From positions 46,235 to 110,234 of the forward strand of contig NZ_SPQL01000014.1 in assembly GCF_004570385.1 (NCBI RefSeq): a stretch of DNA of 64,000 bases, given 5' to 3'. Positions 19,501 to 26,506 of this stretch are shown one piece after another; position 1 is the first letter of the stretch; each line of letters starts with the position of its first letter. The position numbers and the translations under genes were made by a program. Source of the stretch: Blastococcus sp. CT_GayMR19. Its GTDB lineage: Bacteria; Actinomycetota; Actinomycetes; Mycobacteriales; Geodermatophilaceae. Below the pieces are notes generated by a model that ran no database searches, had not been told where the DNA came from, and worked only from the letters and a program-made list of their open reading frames with translations.

Positions 19501-21061
19501 GGTGGACACCGTCTGCTTCGACAAGACCGGGACCCTGACCGAGAACCGGCTCCGGGTGGTCCGCCTGGTCGCCCTCGACGGGTCCGGGGAGGACGACGTC
19601 CTGCGGCTGGCCGCGGCGGCGATGGCCGACGGTGACGACCGCGCCCACGAGACCGACCGCGCCGTGGCCGATGCGGCCGCCGACCGGGACCTGGCCGGGG
19701 ACGGCGACCCGGAGGCGTGCCTGCCCTTCGCGACGGACCGCGGGTTCTCCGCGGCGGTCCGGGACGGGCGCCTCGTCGTGAAGGGGGCGCCGGAGGTGGT
19801 GCTGCGCCGCTGCGCCGACGCTTCCGGCGTCCAGGAACGCGTCCAGGAGCTGGCGGGGGAGGGGCTGCGGGTGCTCGCCGTCGCAGACCGGGAGGTGCAG
19901 GGCCGGCCCGAGGACCTCGACGACGCGGCCCGGGAGCTGACCCTGCGGGGTCTCGTAGGCCTCGCCGACACCCTGCGGGAATCGTCGGTGGCCGCCGTCG
20001 AGCAGCTGCGCGCCGCCGGCGTGCGCGTGCTGGTCGCGACCGGGGACCATCCCGAGACGGCCGGGGCCATCGCGGCGCAGGCGGGCATCCCGGACGGGGA
20101 CCGGGTGGTCACCGGCGCCCAGCTGGCCCGGGCGTCGGACACCGAACGGGCGGAGCTGGTCCGGACCTCCGCCGTCTTCGCCCGGCTGTCGCCGGAGCAG
20201 AAGGTGACCCTGGTGGCCGCCCTGCGCCGGTCGGGGGCGACCCTGGCGATGACCGGGGACGGCGTGAACGATGCCGCCGCCATCCGGCTGGCCGACGTGG
20301 GCGTGGGGGTCTCCGGCGCCGAGTCACCTGCCGCGCGCACGGCCGCCGACCTGGTGCTGACCGATCAGGACCTGACCCGGCTGGTCGACGCGATCGCCGA
20401 GGGCCGGGCGATGTGGTCGCGCGTGCGGGACGCGGTGTCGGTGCTGGTGGGCGGCAACGCCGGCGAGGTGGCGTTCACCGTGCTCGGCACCGCCTTCGGG
20501 GGGCGGGCCCCGCTCGGCACCCGCCAGCTGTTGCTGGTCAACCTGCTCACCGACATGTTCCCGGCACTCGCGGTGGCGGTCGCGACGCCGCGGGCGGCCA
20601 CCGTGGAGGCGGCCGAGGCCGGGCCCTTCTCCGGGCATCCGCTGGCGCCGGTCCTGCTCGCCGGGCCGCAGCGCGGCTTCACCGACACGGTGCGCCGGAT
20701 GGTGCTGGTCCGGGGCGCCGCCACCACGGTCGGCGCGACCGGCGCGTGGGCGACCGGCCGGCTGACCGGCCCCTTCGGGCGGGCCAGCACCATGGGGCTG
20801 GCCGCGCTGATCGCCACCCAGCTCGGGCAGACGGCGTGGGCCGGGCGCAGGAGCCCGCTGGTGCTGGGCACCGCCGCCGGCTCCTTCGCGGTGCTGTTCG
20901 CGCTCGTCCAGACCCCGGGGGTCAGCCGGTCCTTCGGCTGCACGCCCCTGGACCCGCTGTCCTGGCTGGTCGTGCTCGGCTGGGCCGCCGCCGGGACCGT
21001 GACCGCTGAGGTCGGCCCCGCCGTGATCGAGCGCCTTCGCCCGGGGACCGCAGATGCGTGA
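16544..21061 (+). CDS. ctpI: Very large CtpI-type cation-transporting P-type ATPase
   Basis: A 1505-residue P-type ATPase, much longer than standard metal pumps (about 700-900). The long N-terminal half, about residues 1-700, holds hydrophobic segments, a Pro-rich linker and a degenerate HAD-like region (LDRIDAVVLDAEALCTGPPV). The C-terminal half is a full pump: TGES at 847, PEGLP, phosphorylation motif DKTGTLTEN with Asp at 993, KGAPEVVL, and TGDGVNDAAAIRLADVGVGV from 1237. The layout matches mycobacterial CtpI. The transported ion is unknown. It overlaps the downstream small gene by 8 bp. Confidence 0.9.
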   Translation: MALLRRIEAARGAAATAARLAVTGAVLASVPAVATVGLLAEPTRFAGRLARAAADTTAAVAGGSLHLAKAAAVSGTRAVGTVVTGSDPIPDGHVRHLADVARSMLEPPLARHTRRIWADRGHVHIEVAAPSAEEQPEIRRALRRHLERLEGVEWATVNDVVGRVLIGIDDRRVSVEEVVGVVTAIEQARGARQVFPQRLDHPADLEPLLAAVLTAAVDAAAVGVAFAGKVLPVPAVTRHITLAIALLDSQQWLKDALEARIGPVGTDLAFAGTSALLHALTQSPTVPAINAAAALQQALEIRARRQVWRRREPELCRPEPEQDPAEPVEPPGTRPGPLPKGPIETYRARLGPTALGGAAVLLPLTRRPGRSADLLKALTPKAALLGRESFAAAADFLMCRRDVLPMDGSAYRRLDRIDAVVLDAEALCTGPPVVIDAVPDAEDWDTAAVWTAAAHLLGDAAPEEEGSARLRLGPPRTSGDAPGGEVRSLLQGRRRIGEVTVAAELDPHAEALLTAVTEAGHRLVLSPHVGTRAIAAAADEIPPVDESLADTVRRLQTDGRGVLVVSAVNGPALLAADVAVAPVLAGRAPAWGADLVTPPGLTSACRLVAATVLARAVSRRSVGTALTGNVLGALLAAVGSARYGQRKATAPGKTATTVTMLDGAWTAVRLARRPDPAPAVHTPWHALEPDDVLRRLEDLPEETVPAPRPLLAPVRAVGALPLVRVPARFARTVAAELADPLTPILGTGAAATAMLGESTDAVLVGSVTIGNALISGVQRLRAETALESLLLEQDVCARRENDGGTEEVPGSALRLGDVLRVAAGDVLAADARLLEATDLEVDESNLTGESLSVSKSVPATPGAEVADRTCMLFDGTTVVAGSGRAVVVAVGSGTAAPPAGVQARLGELTRAVLPLTLAGGGVVTALGVLWGRPLREAVGSGLAIAVAAVPEGLPLVATVAQQAAARRLSKRGAVVRSARVLEALGRVDTVCFDKTGTLTENRLRVVRLVALDGSGEDDVLRLAAAAMADGDDRAHETDRAVADAAADRDLAGDGDPEACLPFATDRGFSAAVRDGRLVVKGAPEVVLRRCADASGVQERVQELAGEGLRVLAVADREVQGRPEDLDDAARELTLRGLVGLADTLRESSVAAVEQLRAAGVRVLVATGDHPETAGAIAAQAGIPDGDRVVTGAQLARASDTERAELVRTSAVFARLSPEQKVTLVAALRRSGATLAMTGDGVNDAAAIRLADVGVGVSGAESPAARTAADLVLTDQDLTRLVDAIAEGRAMWSRVRDAVSVLVGGNAGEVAFTVLGTAFGGRAPLGTRQLLLVNLLTDMFPALAVAVATPRAATVEAAEAGPFSGHPLAPVLLAGPQRGFTDTVRRMVLVRGAATTVGATGAWATGRLTGPFGRASTMGLAALIATQLGQTAWAGRRSPLVLGTAAGSFAVLFALVQTPGVSRSFGCTPLDPLSWLVVLGWAAAGTVTAEVGPAVIERLRPGTADA

Positions 21062-21500
21062 CGCGGAGGCCCTGGAACCGTTCGCCGGGATGTGGGAGGT
21101 CGAGGCACGGTTCCCCGCACGCGAGCCACCCGTCGTGCGGGGCACCTCGACCTTCGGCTGGCTGCTCGGGCACCGCTTCCTGGTCCAGCGGGCGCAGACC
21201 GACCACCCCCAGGCGCCCGACAGCGAGATGATCATCGCCCCGGACCCCGGCCTGCCCGCCGGCTACCGGGCGCACTACTTCGATTCGCGCGGCGTGGTGC
21301 GGCTCTACGAGATGAGCTTCGACGGCCGGGAATGGACGCTCGCCCGCACGGCACCCGACTTCACCCCGCTGGACTTCGCGCAGCGGTTCGTCGGGACCTT
21401 CAGCGAGGACGGCGCCACCATCGCCGGCCAGTGGGAGACCTCCCCCGACGGCGCCGACTGGCAGCCGGACTTCGAGCTCGTCTACCGCCGGACCGGCTGA
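21054..21500 (+). CDS. DUF1579-like small protein
   Basis: A 148-residue lipocalin/calycin-like protein: FAGMWEVEARFP at the start, GTSTFGWLLGHRFLVQ and DGATIAGQWETSPDGADW near the end. This pattern of a measured-activity or residual-signal domain is common in actinobacteria. Its ATG lies inside the last codons of the P-type ATPase gene (8-bp overlap), so it is probably co-translated with it, but its function is unknown. Confidence 0.75.
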   Translation: MRDAEALEPFAGMWEVEARFPAREPPVVRGTSTFGWLLGHRFLVQRAQTDHPQAPDSEMIIAPDPGLPAGYRAHYFDSRGVVRLYEMSFDGREWTLARTAPDFTPLDFAQRFVGTFSEDGATIAGQWETSPDGADWQPDFELVYRRTG

Positions 21501-21514
21501 GGGCCGGCCGGCCC
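21501..21514. terminator. Possible hairpin between convergent genes
   Basis: The perfect palindrome GGGCCGGCCGGCCC lies in the 26-bp gap between the DUF1579-like gene (plus) and the hydrolase (minus). It could stop transcription from either side. No T-run follows, so the call is weak. Confidence 0.35.
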
Positions 21515-21526
21515 GCCGCGGCCGGG

Positions 21527-22243
21527 CTACCCCGCGGCGATCTTCAGGAGCGTGCTGCTGAGAAGCGCCGGCGCGGCCACGTGCGCCGTGTGGCTCGCGG
21601 CCAGCTCGACCAGCCGCCAGGAGGGGTCGGTGCGCACCCGCGTCACGGACGGCGGCTCGGCCTCGCCCTCCTTCTCCTCCGTGCAGAGCACGAAGGTCCG
21701 CGGCAGCTCGGTCTCCCCGTGCTCGAGGTGCAGCGGTTGCGTCATGGTGGCCAGAGGATGGTGGACCATCCGCGCCACCGCCCACGCGACCTCGGACGGG
21801 ATGTCCGGTGGCAACGGGTCGGGAAGGGGTGCCGGCACCCGCCATCCGTCGCCCCGGGTGCGGGCCGACTCCTCGTACAGAGCCCGCGACTCGGCCGGGA
21901 CGAGGTCCAGCATCGATTCGCCCGCGCGGGGCACGTCCGCGTCGAGGTAGACGAGCTGCCCGATGCGCTCGGGGGTGCGGTCGGCCACCCCGGTGATCAC
22001 CATGCCGCCGTAGCTGTGGCCGACGAGCACGACGTCGGTGAGGTCCTCGTAGTGGAGCACCGCGACGACGTCGGCGATGTGCACGTCGAGGTCCGTCTCC
22101 GGGGTGGCGAGGTGGGCGCGTTCCCCGAGGCCGGTGAGCGACGGCGTCACGACCTCGTGGCCGGCCGTGCGGAGGAGCGGGCGGACCCAGCGCCAGGCGT
22201 GGGCGCCCGACCAGGCGCCGTGCACGATCACGAACGTGGCCAT
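21527..22243 (-). CDS. Alpha/beta hydrolase, EstC-like
   Basis: A 238-residue alpha/beta hydrolase of the short esterase type. MATFVIVHGAWSGAHAWRWV carries the oxyanion HG, GHSYGGMVI is the nucleophile elbow (Ser), YLDADVP follows strand 6, and LAASHTAHVAAP carries the catalytic His. It probably hydrolyses a small ester or similar compound. It is downstream of, but oppositely oriented to, the ATPase, and lies about 85 bp upstream of lutC in the same orientation. Confidence 0.85.
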   Translation of the reverse strand: MATFVIVHGAWSGAHAWRWVRPLLRTAGHEVVTPSLTGLGERAHLATPETDLDVHIADVVAVLHYEDLTDVVLVGHSYGGMVITGVADRTPERIGQLVYLDADVPRAGESMLDLVPAESRALYEESARTRGDGWRVPAPLPDPLPPDIPSEVAWAVARMVHHPLATMTQPLHLEHGETELPRTFVLCTEEKEGEAEPPSVTRVRTDPSWRLVELAASHTAHVAAPALLSSTLLKIAAG

Positions 22244-22328
22244 CGCGGCCCCCAGGACGTCGGGTCCCCGTGCGCCGGAATGGTCGCAGCGACCGACGCC
22301 GGCTACAAGGAGCTCTGTGCCGGCATCG

Positions 22329-22952
22329 TCAGCCGACCAGGACGACCAGCAGGGTGCGGGGGCCGTGGACGCCCTCGACCCGCTGGAGCTCGATGTCGCT
22401 GGTCGCCGAGGGCCCGCTGATCATCGTCAGCGGGGCGAGCGGTTCGAGCCGTGCCAGCCCCTCCGGCACGCCGCCCACCACCTGGTCGCCCGTCACCACG
22501 CAGACCAGGCAGTCGGGGAGCAGGGACAGCGCGCGCCGCCCGCAGACCGGGCTGCCGTCGAGCACCAGGGTGCCGGTCTCGGCGACCGCGACGGAGACGC
22601 CGGTGACCGTCGCCGCGTATCCCGCGAGTTCCACGGCGGGTCGGCCGTCGTCCTCGGTGGCCCCGTCCGGGCGCCAGTCGGCAGGCAGGCCGGGGGCCAC
22701 GACGACGTCGGCCTCGGGGTGCTCCCCGAGCGTCGCCTGCAGCGCGCTGGCGACGGTCTGCGCGACCTCGGACGGCGCACAGCGCAGCACCGTGGCCTTG
22801 TAGTCCTCGAGGCGGTCGGTGAGGACGTCGAGCAGCTGGGCCGCCGAGCGGTCGTCGGCGGTCCGGTAGTTCCGCGCGATCGGGGCGGGCGCCGCGCGGT
22901 CCGGGCCGAGCGCCGTCCGGATCCGGCCGAGGATCTCCTCCCGGGCCGTCAT
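22329..22952 (-). CDS. lutC: L-lactate utilisation protein LutC
   Basis: A 207-residue member of the LUD domain family, the third subunit of the LutABC L-lactate oxidising complex. The AGYAATVTGVSVAVAETGTL segment and SGPSATSDIELQRVEGVHGP near the C terminus are characteristic. The start ATG at 22952 overlaps the lutB stop as ATGA. It works with LutA and LutB to oxidise L-lactate to pyruvate in the cytoplasm. Confidence 0.93.
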   Translation of the reverse strand: MTAREEILGRIRTALGPDRAAPAPIARNYRTADDRSAAQLLDVLTDRLEDYKATVLRCAPSEVAQTVASALQATLGEHPEADVVVAPGLPADWRPDGATEDDGRPAVELAGYAATVTGVSVAVAETGTLVLDGSPVCGRRALSLLPDCLVCVVTGDQVVGGVPEGLARLEPLAPLTMISGPSATSDIELQRVEGVHGPRTLLVVLVG

Positions 22953-24409
22953 CGGCCGTGCTCCCGCGCCCAGGCCTGCGTGAACGTCTCCCGCGGCGGG
23001 GTGGGCAGGTCGCGGGTGCGCGTCCACTTCGACGCCGGGGGCGGCAGGGCGGCCGGCAGCGTCGGCTTCCCCCGGGCGAGGAACCGGCCGAGCCCGGCGG
23101 CCCGCTGGGCCAGGTGCCAGAGCCGGGGACTGGACATGACCTTCGACAGGGCGCGGAACGCCGCCGCCTCGGGGGTCGTCCGCGTCTGGGCCTCCACGTG
23201 CTCGGCGCGCAGGTGCACCAGGATCGAGGGGATGTCGATCGCGACCGGGCACACGTCGTAGCAGGCGCCGCACAGCGACGAGGCGTACGGCAGCGACGCG
23301 TTGTCCTCGACCCCGGTGAGCTGCGGGGAGAGGACGGCGCCGATCGGCCCGGGGTAGACCGAGCCGTAGGCGTGCCCGCCGGCGCGCTCGTACACCGGGC
23401 AGACGTTGAGGCAGGCCGAGCACCGGATGCAGTGCAGCGCCTCGCGGCCCACCTCGTCGGCGAGCACCGCCGTCCGCCCGTTGTCGAGCAGGACGAGGTG
23501 GAAGTCCTGCGGCCCGTCGCCCGGGGTGACCCCGGCCCACAGCGAGGTGTAGGGGTTCATCCGCTCGCCGGTGGAGGAGCGGGGGAGGAGCTGCAGGAAC
23601 ACCTCGAGATCGCGCCAGGTGGGCACGACCTTCTCGATGCCCATGACGGTGATCAGCGTCTCCGGCAGCGTCAGGCACATCCGGCCGTTGCCCTCGCTCT
23701 CGACCACCGTGAGGGTGCCGGTCTCGGCGATCGCGAAGTTCGCGCCGCTGACGGCCACCCGGGCCCTCAGGAAGCGCTCGCGCAGGTGGGTGCGGGCGGC
23801 CATGGCGAGTTTCCGCGGCTCGTCGGTGAGCTCGGGGTCGACACCGGGGATGGTGCGGGCGAAGATCTCGCGGATCTCGGAGCGGTTCTTGTGGATCGCC
23901 GGCACGAGGATGTGGGAGGGCTTGTCGTCGCCGAGCTGCACGATCAGCTCGGCGAGGTCGGTCTCCAGCGCGGTGATCCCGGCGGCCTCGAGCGCCTCGT
24001 TGAGGCCGATCTCCTGGGTGGCCATCGACTTGACCTTGACCACCTCGTCCGCGCCGGTGGCCTGCACCAGCCGGGTGACGATCGCGTTCGCCTCGTTCGC
24101 GTCGCGCGCCCAGTGGACCGTGCCGCCGCGGGCGGTGACCTGCTCCTCCAGGGCGATCAGGTGCTCGTCGAGCCGGGCCATCGTGGCGGCCTTGATCGCG
24201 CGACCGGCCTCCCGGAGCTCCGCCCAGTCGGGCACCTCGCCGACGACGCGGGCGCGCTTGGCCCGGATGGTGGAGGTGGCGTGGCCGAGGTTCGCGCGGA
24301 GCTGCCCGTCCCGCAGGGCACCGCGGGCGGCGTCCGGGAAGGACTGGTCGCCCCGCAGGTGCCCCACGTCGCGGGGCGCCGTCGGGATGCCGAGGAAGAC
24401 CGCGGTCAT
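22949..24409 (-). CDS. lutB: L-lactate oxidation iron-sulfur protein LutB
   Basis: A 486-residue LUD-domain protein with two [4Fe-4S] motifs: CIRCSACLNVCPVYE and CGACYDVCPVAIDIPS. The GANFAIAETGTLTVVESEGN block is typical. It transfers electrons during L-lactate oxidation. ATG at 24409 follows GGGAG, which directly abuts the paired palindrome repeat; a frame extending further upstream runs through the repeat and is not used. It forms an operon with lutA upstream and lutC downstream. Confidence 0.95.
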   Translation of the reverse strand: MTAVFLGIPTAPRDVGHLRGDQSFPDAARGALRDGQLRANLGHATSTIRAKRARVVGEVPDWAELREAGRAIKAATMARLDEHLIALEEQVTARGGTVHWARDANEANAIVTRLVQATGADEVVKVKSMATQEIGLNEALEAAGITALETDLAELIVQLGDDKPSHILVPAIHKNRSEIREIFARTIPGVDPELTDEPRKLAMAARTHLRERFLRARVAVSGANFAIAETGTLTVVESEGNGRMCLTLPETLITVMGIEKVVPTWRDLEVFLQLLPRSSTGERMNPYTSLWAGVTPGDGPQDFHLVLLDNGRTAVLADEVGREALHCIRCSACLNVCPVYERAGGHAYGSVYPGPIGAVLSPQLTGVEDNASLPYASSLCGACYDVCPVAIDIPSILVHLRAEHVEAQTRTTPEAAAFRALSKVMSSPRLWHLAQRAAGLGRFLARGKPTLPAALPPPASKWTRTRDLPTPPRETFTQAWAREHGR

Positions 24410-24420
24410 CGCCGACTCCC

Positions 24421-24472
24421 GCTTTCGGTACCGGAAGCGGAGGGCGACGGCGCCGCTTCCGGTACCGAAAGC
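24421..24472. repeat. Paired palindrome repeat, unit 3
   Basis: Palindromes GCTTTCGGTACCGGAAGC (24421-24438) and GCTTCCGGTACCGAAAGC (24455-24472), starts 34 bp apart, lie between lutA and lutB. Each carries one arm mismatch, and the two are exact reverse complements of each other, so they could also pair together in one larger hairpin. The unit sits between two co-transcribed genes. Confidence 0.9.
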
Positions 24473-24485
24473 CGGCACGGGGCGG

Positions 24486-25259
24486 TCATGCCGGCACCGA
24501 GGGCTTGGTCGACTGCTGCGGGTTCACGGCTTCCTCCGTCGAGGCGAGGATCTCGGCCAGGTGCACCGTGCGGGTGCCGGCCCGGAGCCGGGACAGCCCG
24601 CCCCCGATGTGCATCAGGCAGGACGCGTCGCCGGCGGTGCAGACCTCGGCGTGGGTCGACAGCACGTTGGCCATCTTGTCGGTCAGCATCGCCGTCGAGA
24701 TGTCGGCGTTCTTGACGGCGAACGTGCCGCCGAAGCCGCAGCACTGGTCGGCGCCGGGCAGCTCCACGAGATCGAGGCCGCGGACGGCGCGGAGCAGCTG
24801 CAGCGGCCGGTCGCCGACCCGCAGCAGCCGCAGCGAGTGGCAGGTCGGGTGGTAGGTCACCCGGTGCGGGTAGAAGGCCCCGACGTCGGTCACGCCGAGG
24901 ACGTCGACCAGGAACTGGGACAGCTCGTAGGTGCGTCCCGCGAGCAGTTCCGCCTCGTCCGCGAGTGCGTGCTCGCCCGCCCGGCGGGCCACGGCGGCCT
25001 GCTGGTGGTGGATCGAGGCGACGCACGACCCGGACGGCGCCACGATCGCCTCCGCCCCGGCGAACGCGCGGACGTGGTTGGCGACGATCGGCACGGCCTC
25101 GTGGCGGTACCCGGTGTTGACGTGCATCTGCCCGCAGCAGCTCTGCCCCGCCGGGACGACGACCTCGTGACCGAGCCGCTCGAGCAGGGTGGCCGTGGCG
25201 CGGGCCACCTGCGGCACCATCGTGTCCACCAGGCAGGTGGCGAACAGAGCTACCTTCAT
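24486..25259 (-). CDS. lutA: L-lactate oxidation Cys-rich protein LutA
   Basis: A 257-residue heterodisulfide-reductase-like protein with two CCG domains: SCCGQMHVNTGYRHEA and QCCGFGGTFAVKNADIS, with further Cys in FATCLVD and YHPTCHSLRLL. LutA is the Cys-rich subunit of the lactate oxidase complex. ATG at 25259 overlaps the lacI-type stop by ATGA, so regulator and lut genes are one operon. Confidence 0.95.
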   Translation of the reverse strand: MKVALFATCLVDTMVPQVARATATLLERLGHEVVVPAGQSCCGQMHVNTGYRHEAVPIVANHVRAFAGAEAIVAPSGSCVASIHHQQAAVARRAGEHALADEAELLAGRTYELSQFLVDVLGVTDVGAFYPHRVTYHPTCHSLRLLRVGDRPLQLLRAVRGLDLVELPGADQCCGFGGTFAVKNADISTAMLTDKMANVLSTHAEVCTAGDASCLMHIGGGLSRLRAGTRTVHLAEILASTEEAVNPQQSTKPSVPA

Positions 25260-26299
25260 GCGGTCGCCTCCCGGGTAGGCGCGGCGTTCCTGCGCACCAT
25301 GCTGGACTGCCGGACCACCAGCACGGGCTCGAAGAGCAGCTGCTCGTGCAGGTGGTTCTCCCCGCGAGCTTCGTCGATCAGCAGCTCGGCCGCGCGTCGA
25401 CCGAGCTCCTGCCGTGGCTTGCGCACCGACGAGAGCGGGACGGCGGCGGCGGCGGCGAAGTCGATGTCGTCGTAACCGACGATCGCGAAGTCCTCCGGCA
25501 CCGCGACACCGTGCCGGACCATCTCCTGGAGCATCCCCAGGGCGAGCAGGTCGTTGGCGCAGATCGCGGCCGTGGGACGCCGCGCGGCGGGCGTCCCGAT
25601 GATCTGCTCGGCGGCCTCGCGCCCACCCGCCACGGTGAGCTTGGCGGGCGAGAGGACGGTCAGCGCGTCGTCGGATCCGCAGGCCTCACGGATCGCCAGT
25701 TCCACGCCCTGGTGCCGCTCCTGCACCTGGGGCAGGCCGGAGGATCCCCCGACGAATGCGATCCGCCGGTGCCCCCGCTCCAGCAGGTGATCGGCGGCGA
25801 GCCGGCCCCCGTGGACGTCGTCCACCGCGACCGAGCACTGGTCCGGGCCGGTGGCCCGACGGTCCAGCAGCACCACCGGCACGCCCCGGCGGCGCACGGC
25901 CTCGAGGGCGGGGGAGAGCTCGGCGGTGGGGGTGATGAGGACACCGCGCACGCGCTGCTCGGCGAGCACGTCCAGGTGCGCCGCCTCCCGGGCCGCGAGG
26001 TCGTCGGAGTTGCAGAGGATCACCGACAACCCCTCGGCGTTCGCCGCCTCCTCGACGCCACGTGCCACGTCGGTGAAGAACGGGTTGGCGATGTCGAGGA
26101 CGACCAGGCCGATGGTCCGGCTGTGCCCGGCCCGCAGCTGCCGGGCCGACTCGTTGCGGACGAAGCCGAGGTCGGCGATCGCGGCGAGGACGCGGTCACG
26201 GGTCACCTCGCTGACCATGGTGGGGCGGTTGAGCACGTTGCTGACGGTCCCCACCGAGACACCCGCCCGCTCGGCGACGTCGCGGATGCTGCTGGTCAG
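25256..26299 (-). CDS. LacI-family repressor of the rhamnose/lactate genes
   Basis: A LacI/GalR regulator of about 347 residues. The N-terminal helix-turn-helix SIRDVAERAGVSVGTVSNVL is followed by the LRAGHSRTIGLVV hinge-to-core junction and a periplasmic-binding-like effector domain (AICANDLLALGML, DFAIVGYDDIDFAA). The start is placed at CTG 26299 because GGGGAGG precedes it and the product then begins TSSIRDVAERAG, the usual position. GTG 26317 adds six residues but lacks a ribosome site. It overlaps lutA by 4 bp and is divergent from the sugar ABC transporter, so it probably represses both. Confidence 0.9.
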   Translation of the reverse strand: MTSSIRDVAERAGVSVGTVSNVLNRPTMVSEVTRDRVLAAIADLGFVRNESARQLRAGHSRTIGLVVLDIANPFFTDVARGVEEAANAEGLSVILCNSDDLAAREAAHLDVLAEQRVRGVLITPTAELSPALEAVRRRGVPVVLLDRRATGPDQCSVAVDDVHGGRLAADHLLERGHRRIAFVGGSSGLPQVQERHQGVELAIREACGSDDALTVLSPAKLTVAGGREAAEQIIGTPAARRPTAAICANDLLALGMLQEMVRHGVAVPEDFAIVGYDDIDFAAAAAVPLSSVRKPRQELGRRAAELLIDEARGENHLHEQLLFEPVLVVRQSSMVRRNAAPTREATA

Positions 26300-26317
26300 T
26301 GGTCCTCCCCGGATCAC

Positions 26318-26506
26318 CAGGCCGCGTCGATGCGCCCGTGAGCCCGCATGATCCCGGTCCCGGGTGAAACGTGTCAACCGCGCAGCACAGGCGTACATAT
26401 CCGGGTGCTGAGCGTGGCGTCCGTGACGCTTGACACAGCCGGGCGGTATCCCTATGGTCTGCGCCACACCCCTTGTGAAACGTTTCATACATCGGAGGCG
26501 GTCACC
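26318..26506. promoter_or_regulatory. lacI-type / rhamnose ABC intergenic promoter and operators
   Basis: A consensus-like plus-strand promoter has TTGACA at 26430-26435, a 17-bp spacer and TATGGT at 26453-26458. A perfect LacI-type operator TGAAACGTTTCA lies at 26476-26487, about 10 bp after the expected transcript start. A second, one-mismatch site TGAAACGTGTCA lies at 26365-26376, on the repressor side. Both carry the central CG of the LacI family. Binding by the divergent LacI protein would block the transporter promoter and possibly its own. A ribosome site GGAGG is at 26494-26498. Confidence 0.85.

Noticed and set aside
16274..20050. 1258-codon open frame antisense to the P-type ATPase gene
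   Set aside because: Low-complexity Arg/Gly/Asp-rich product with no domain; typical antisense shadow of a GC-rich gene whose sense product has all pump motifs.
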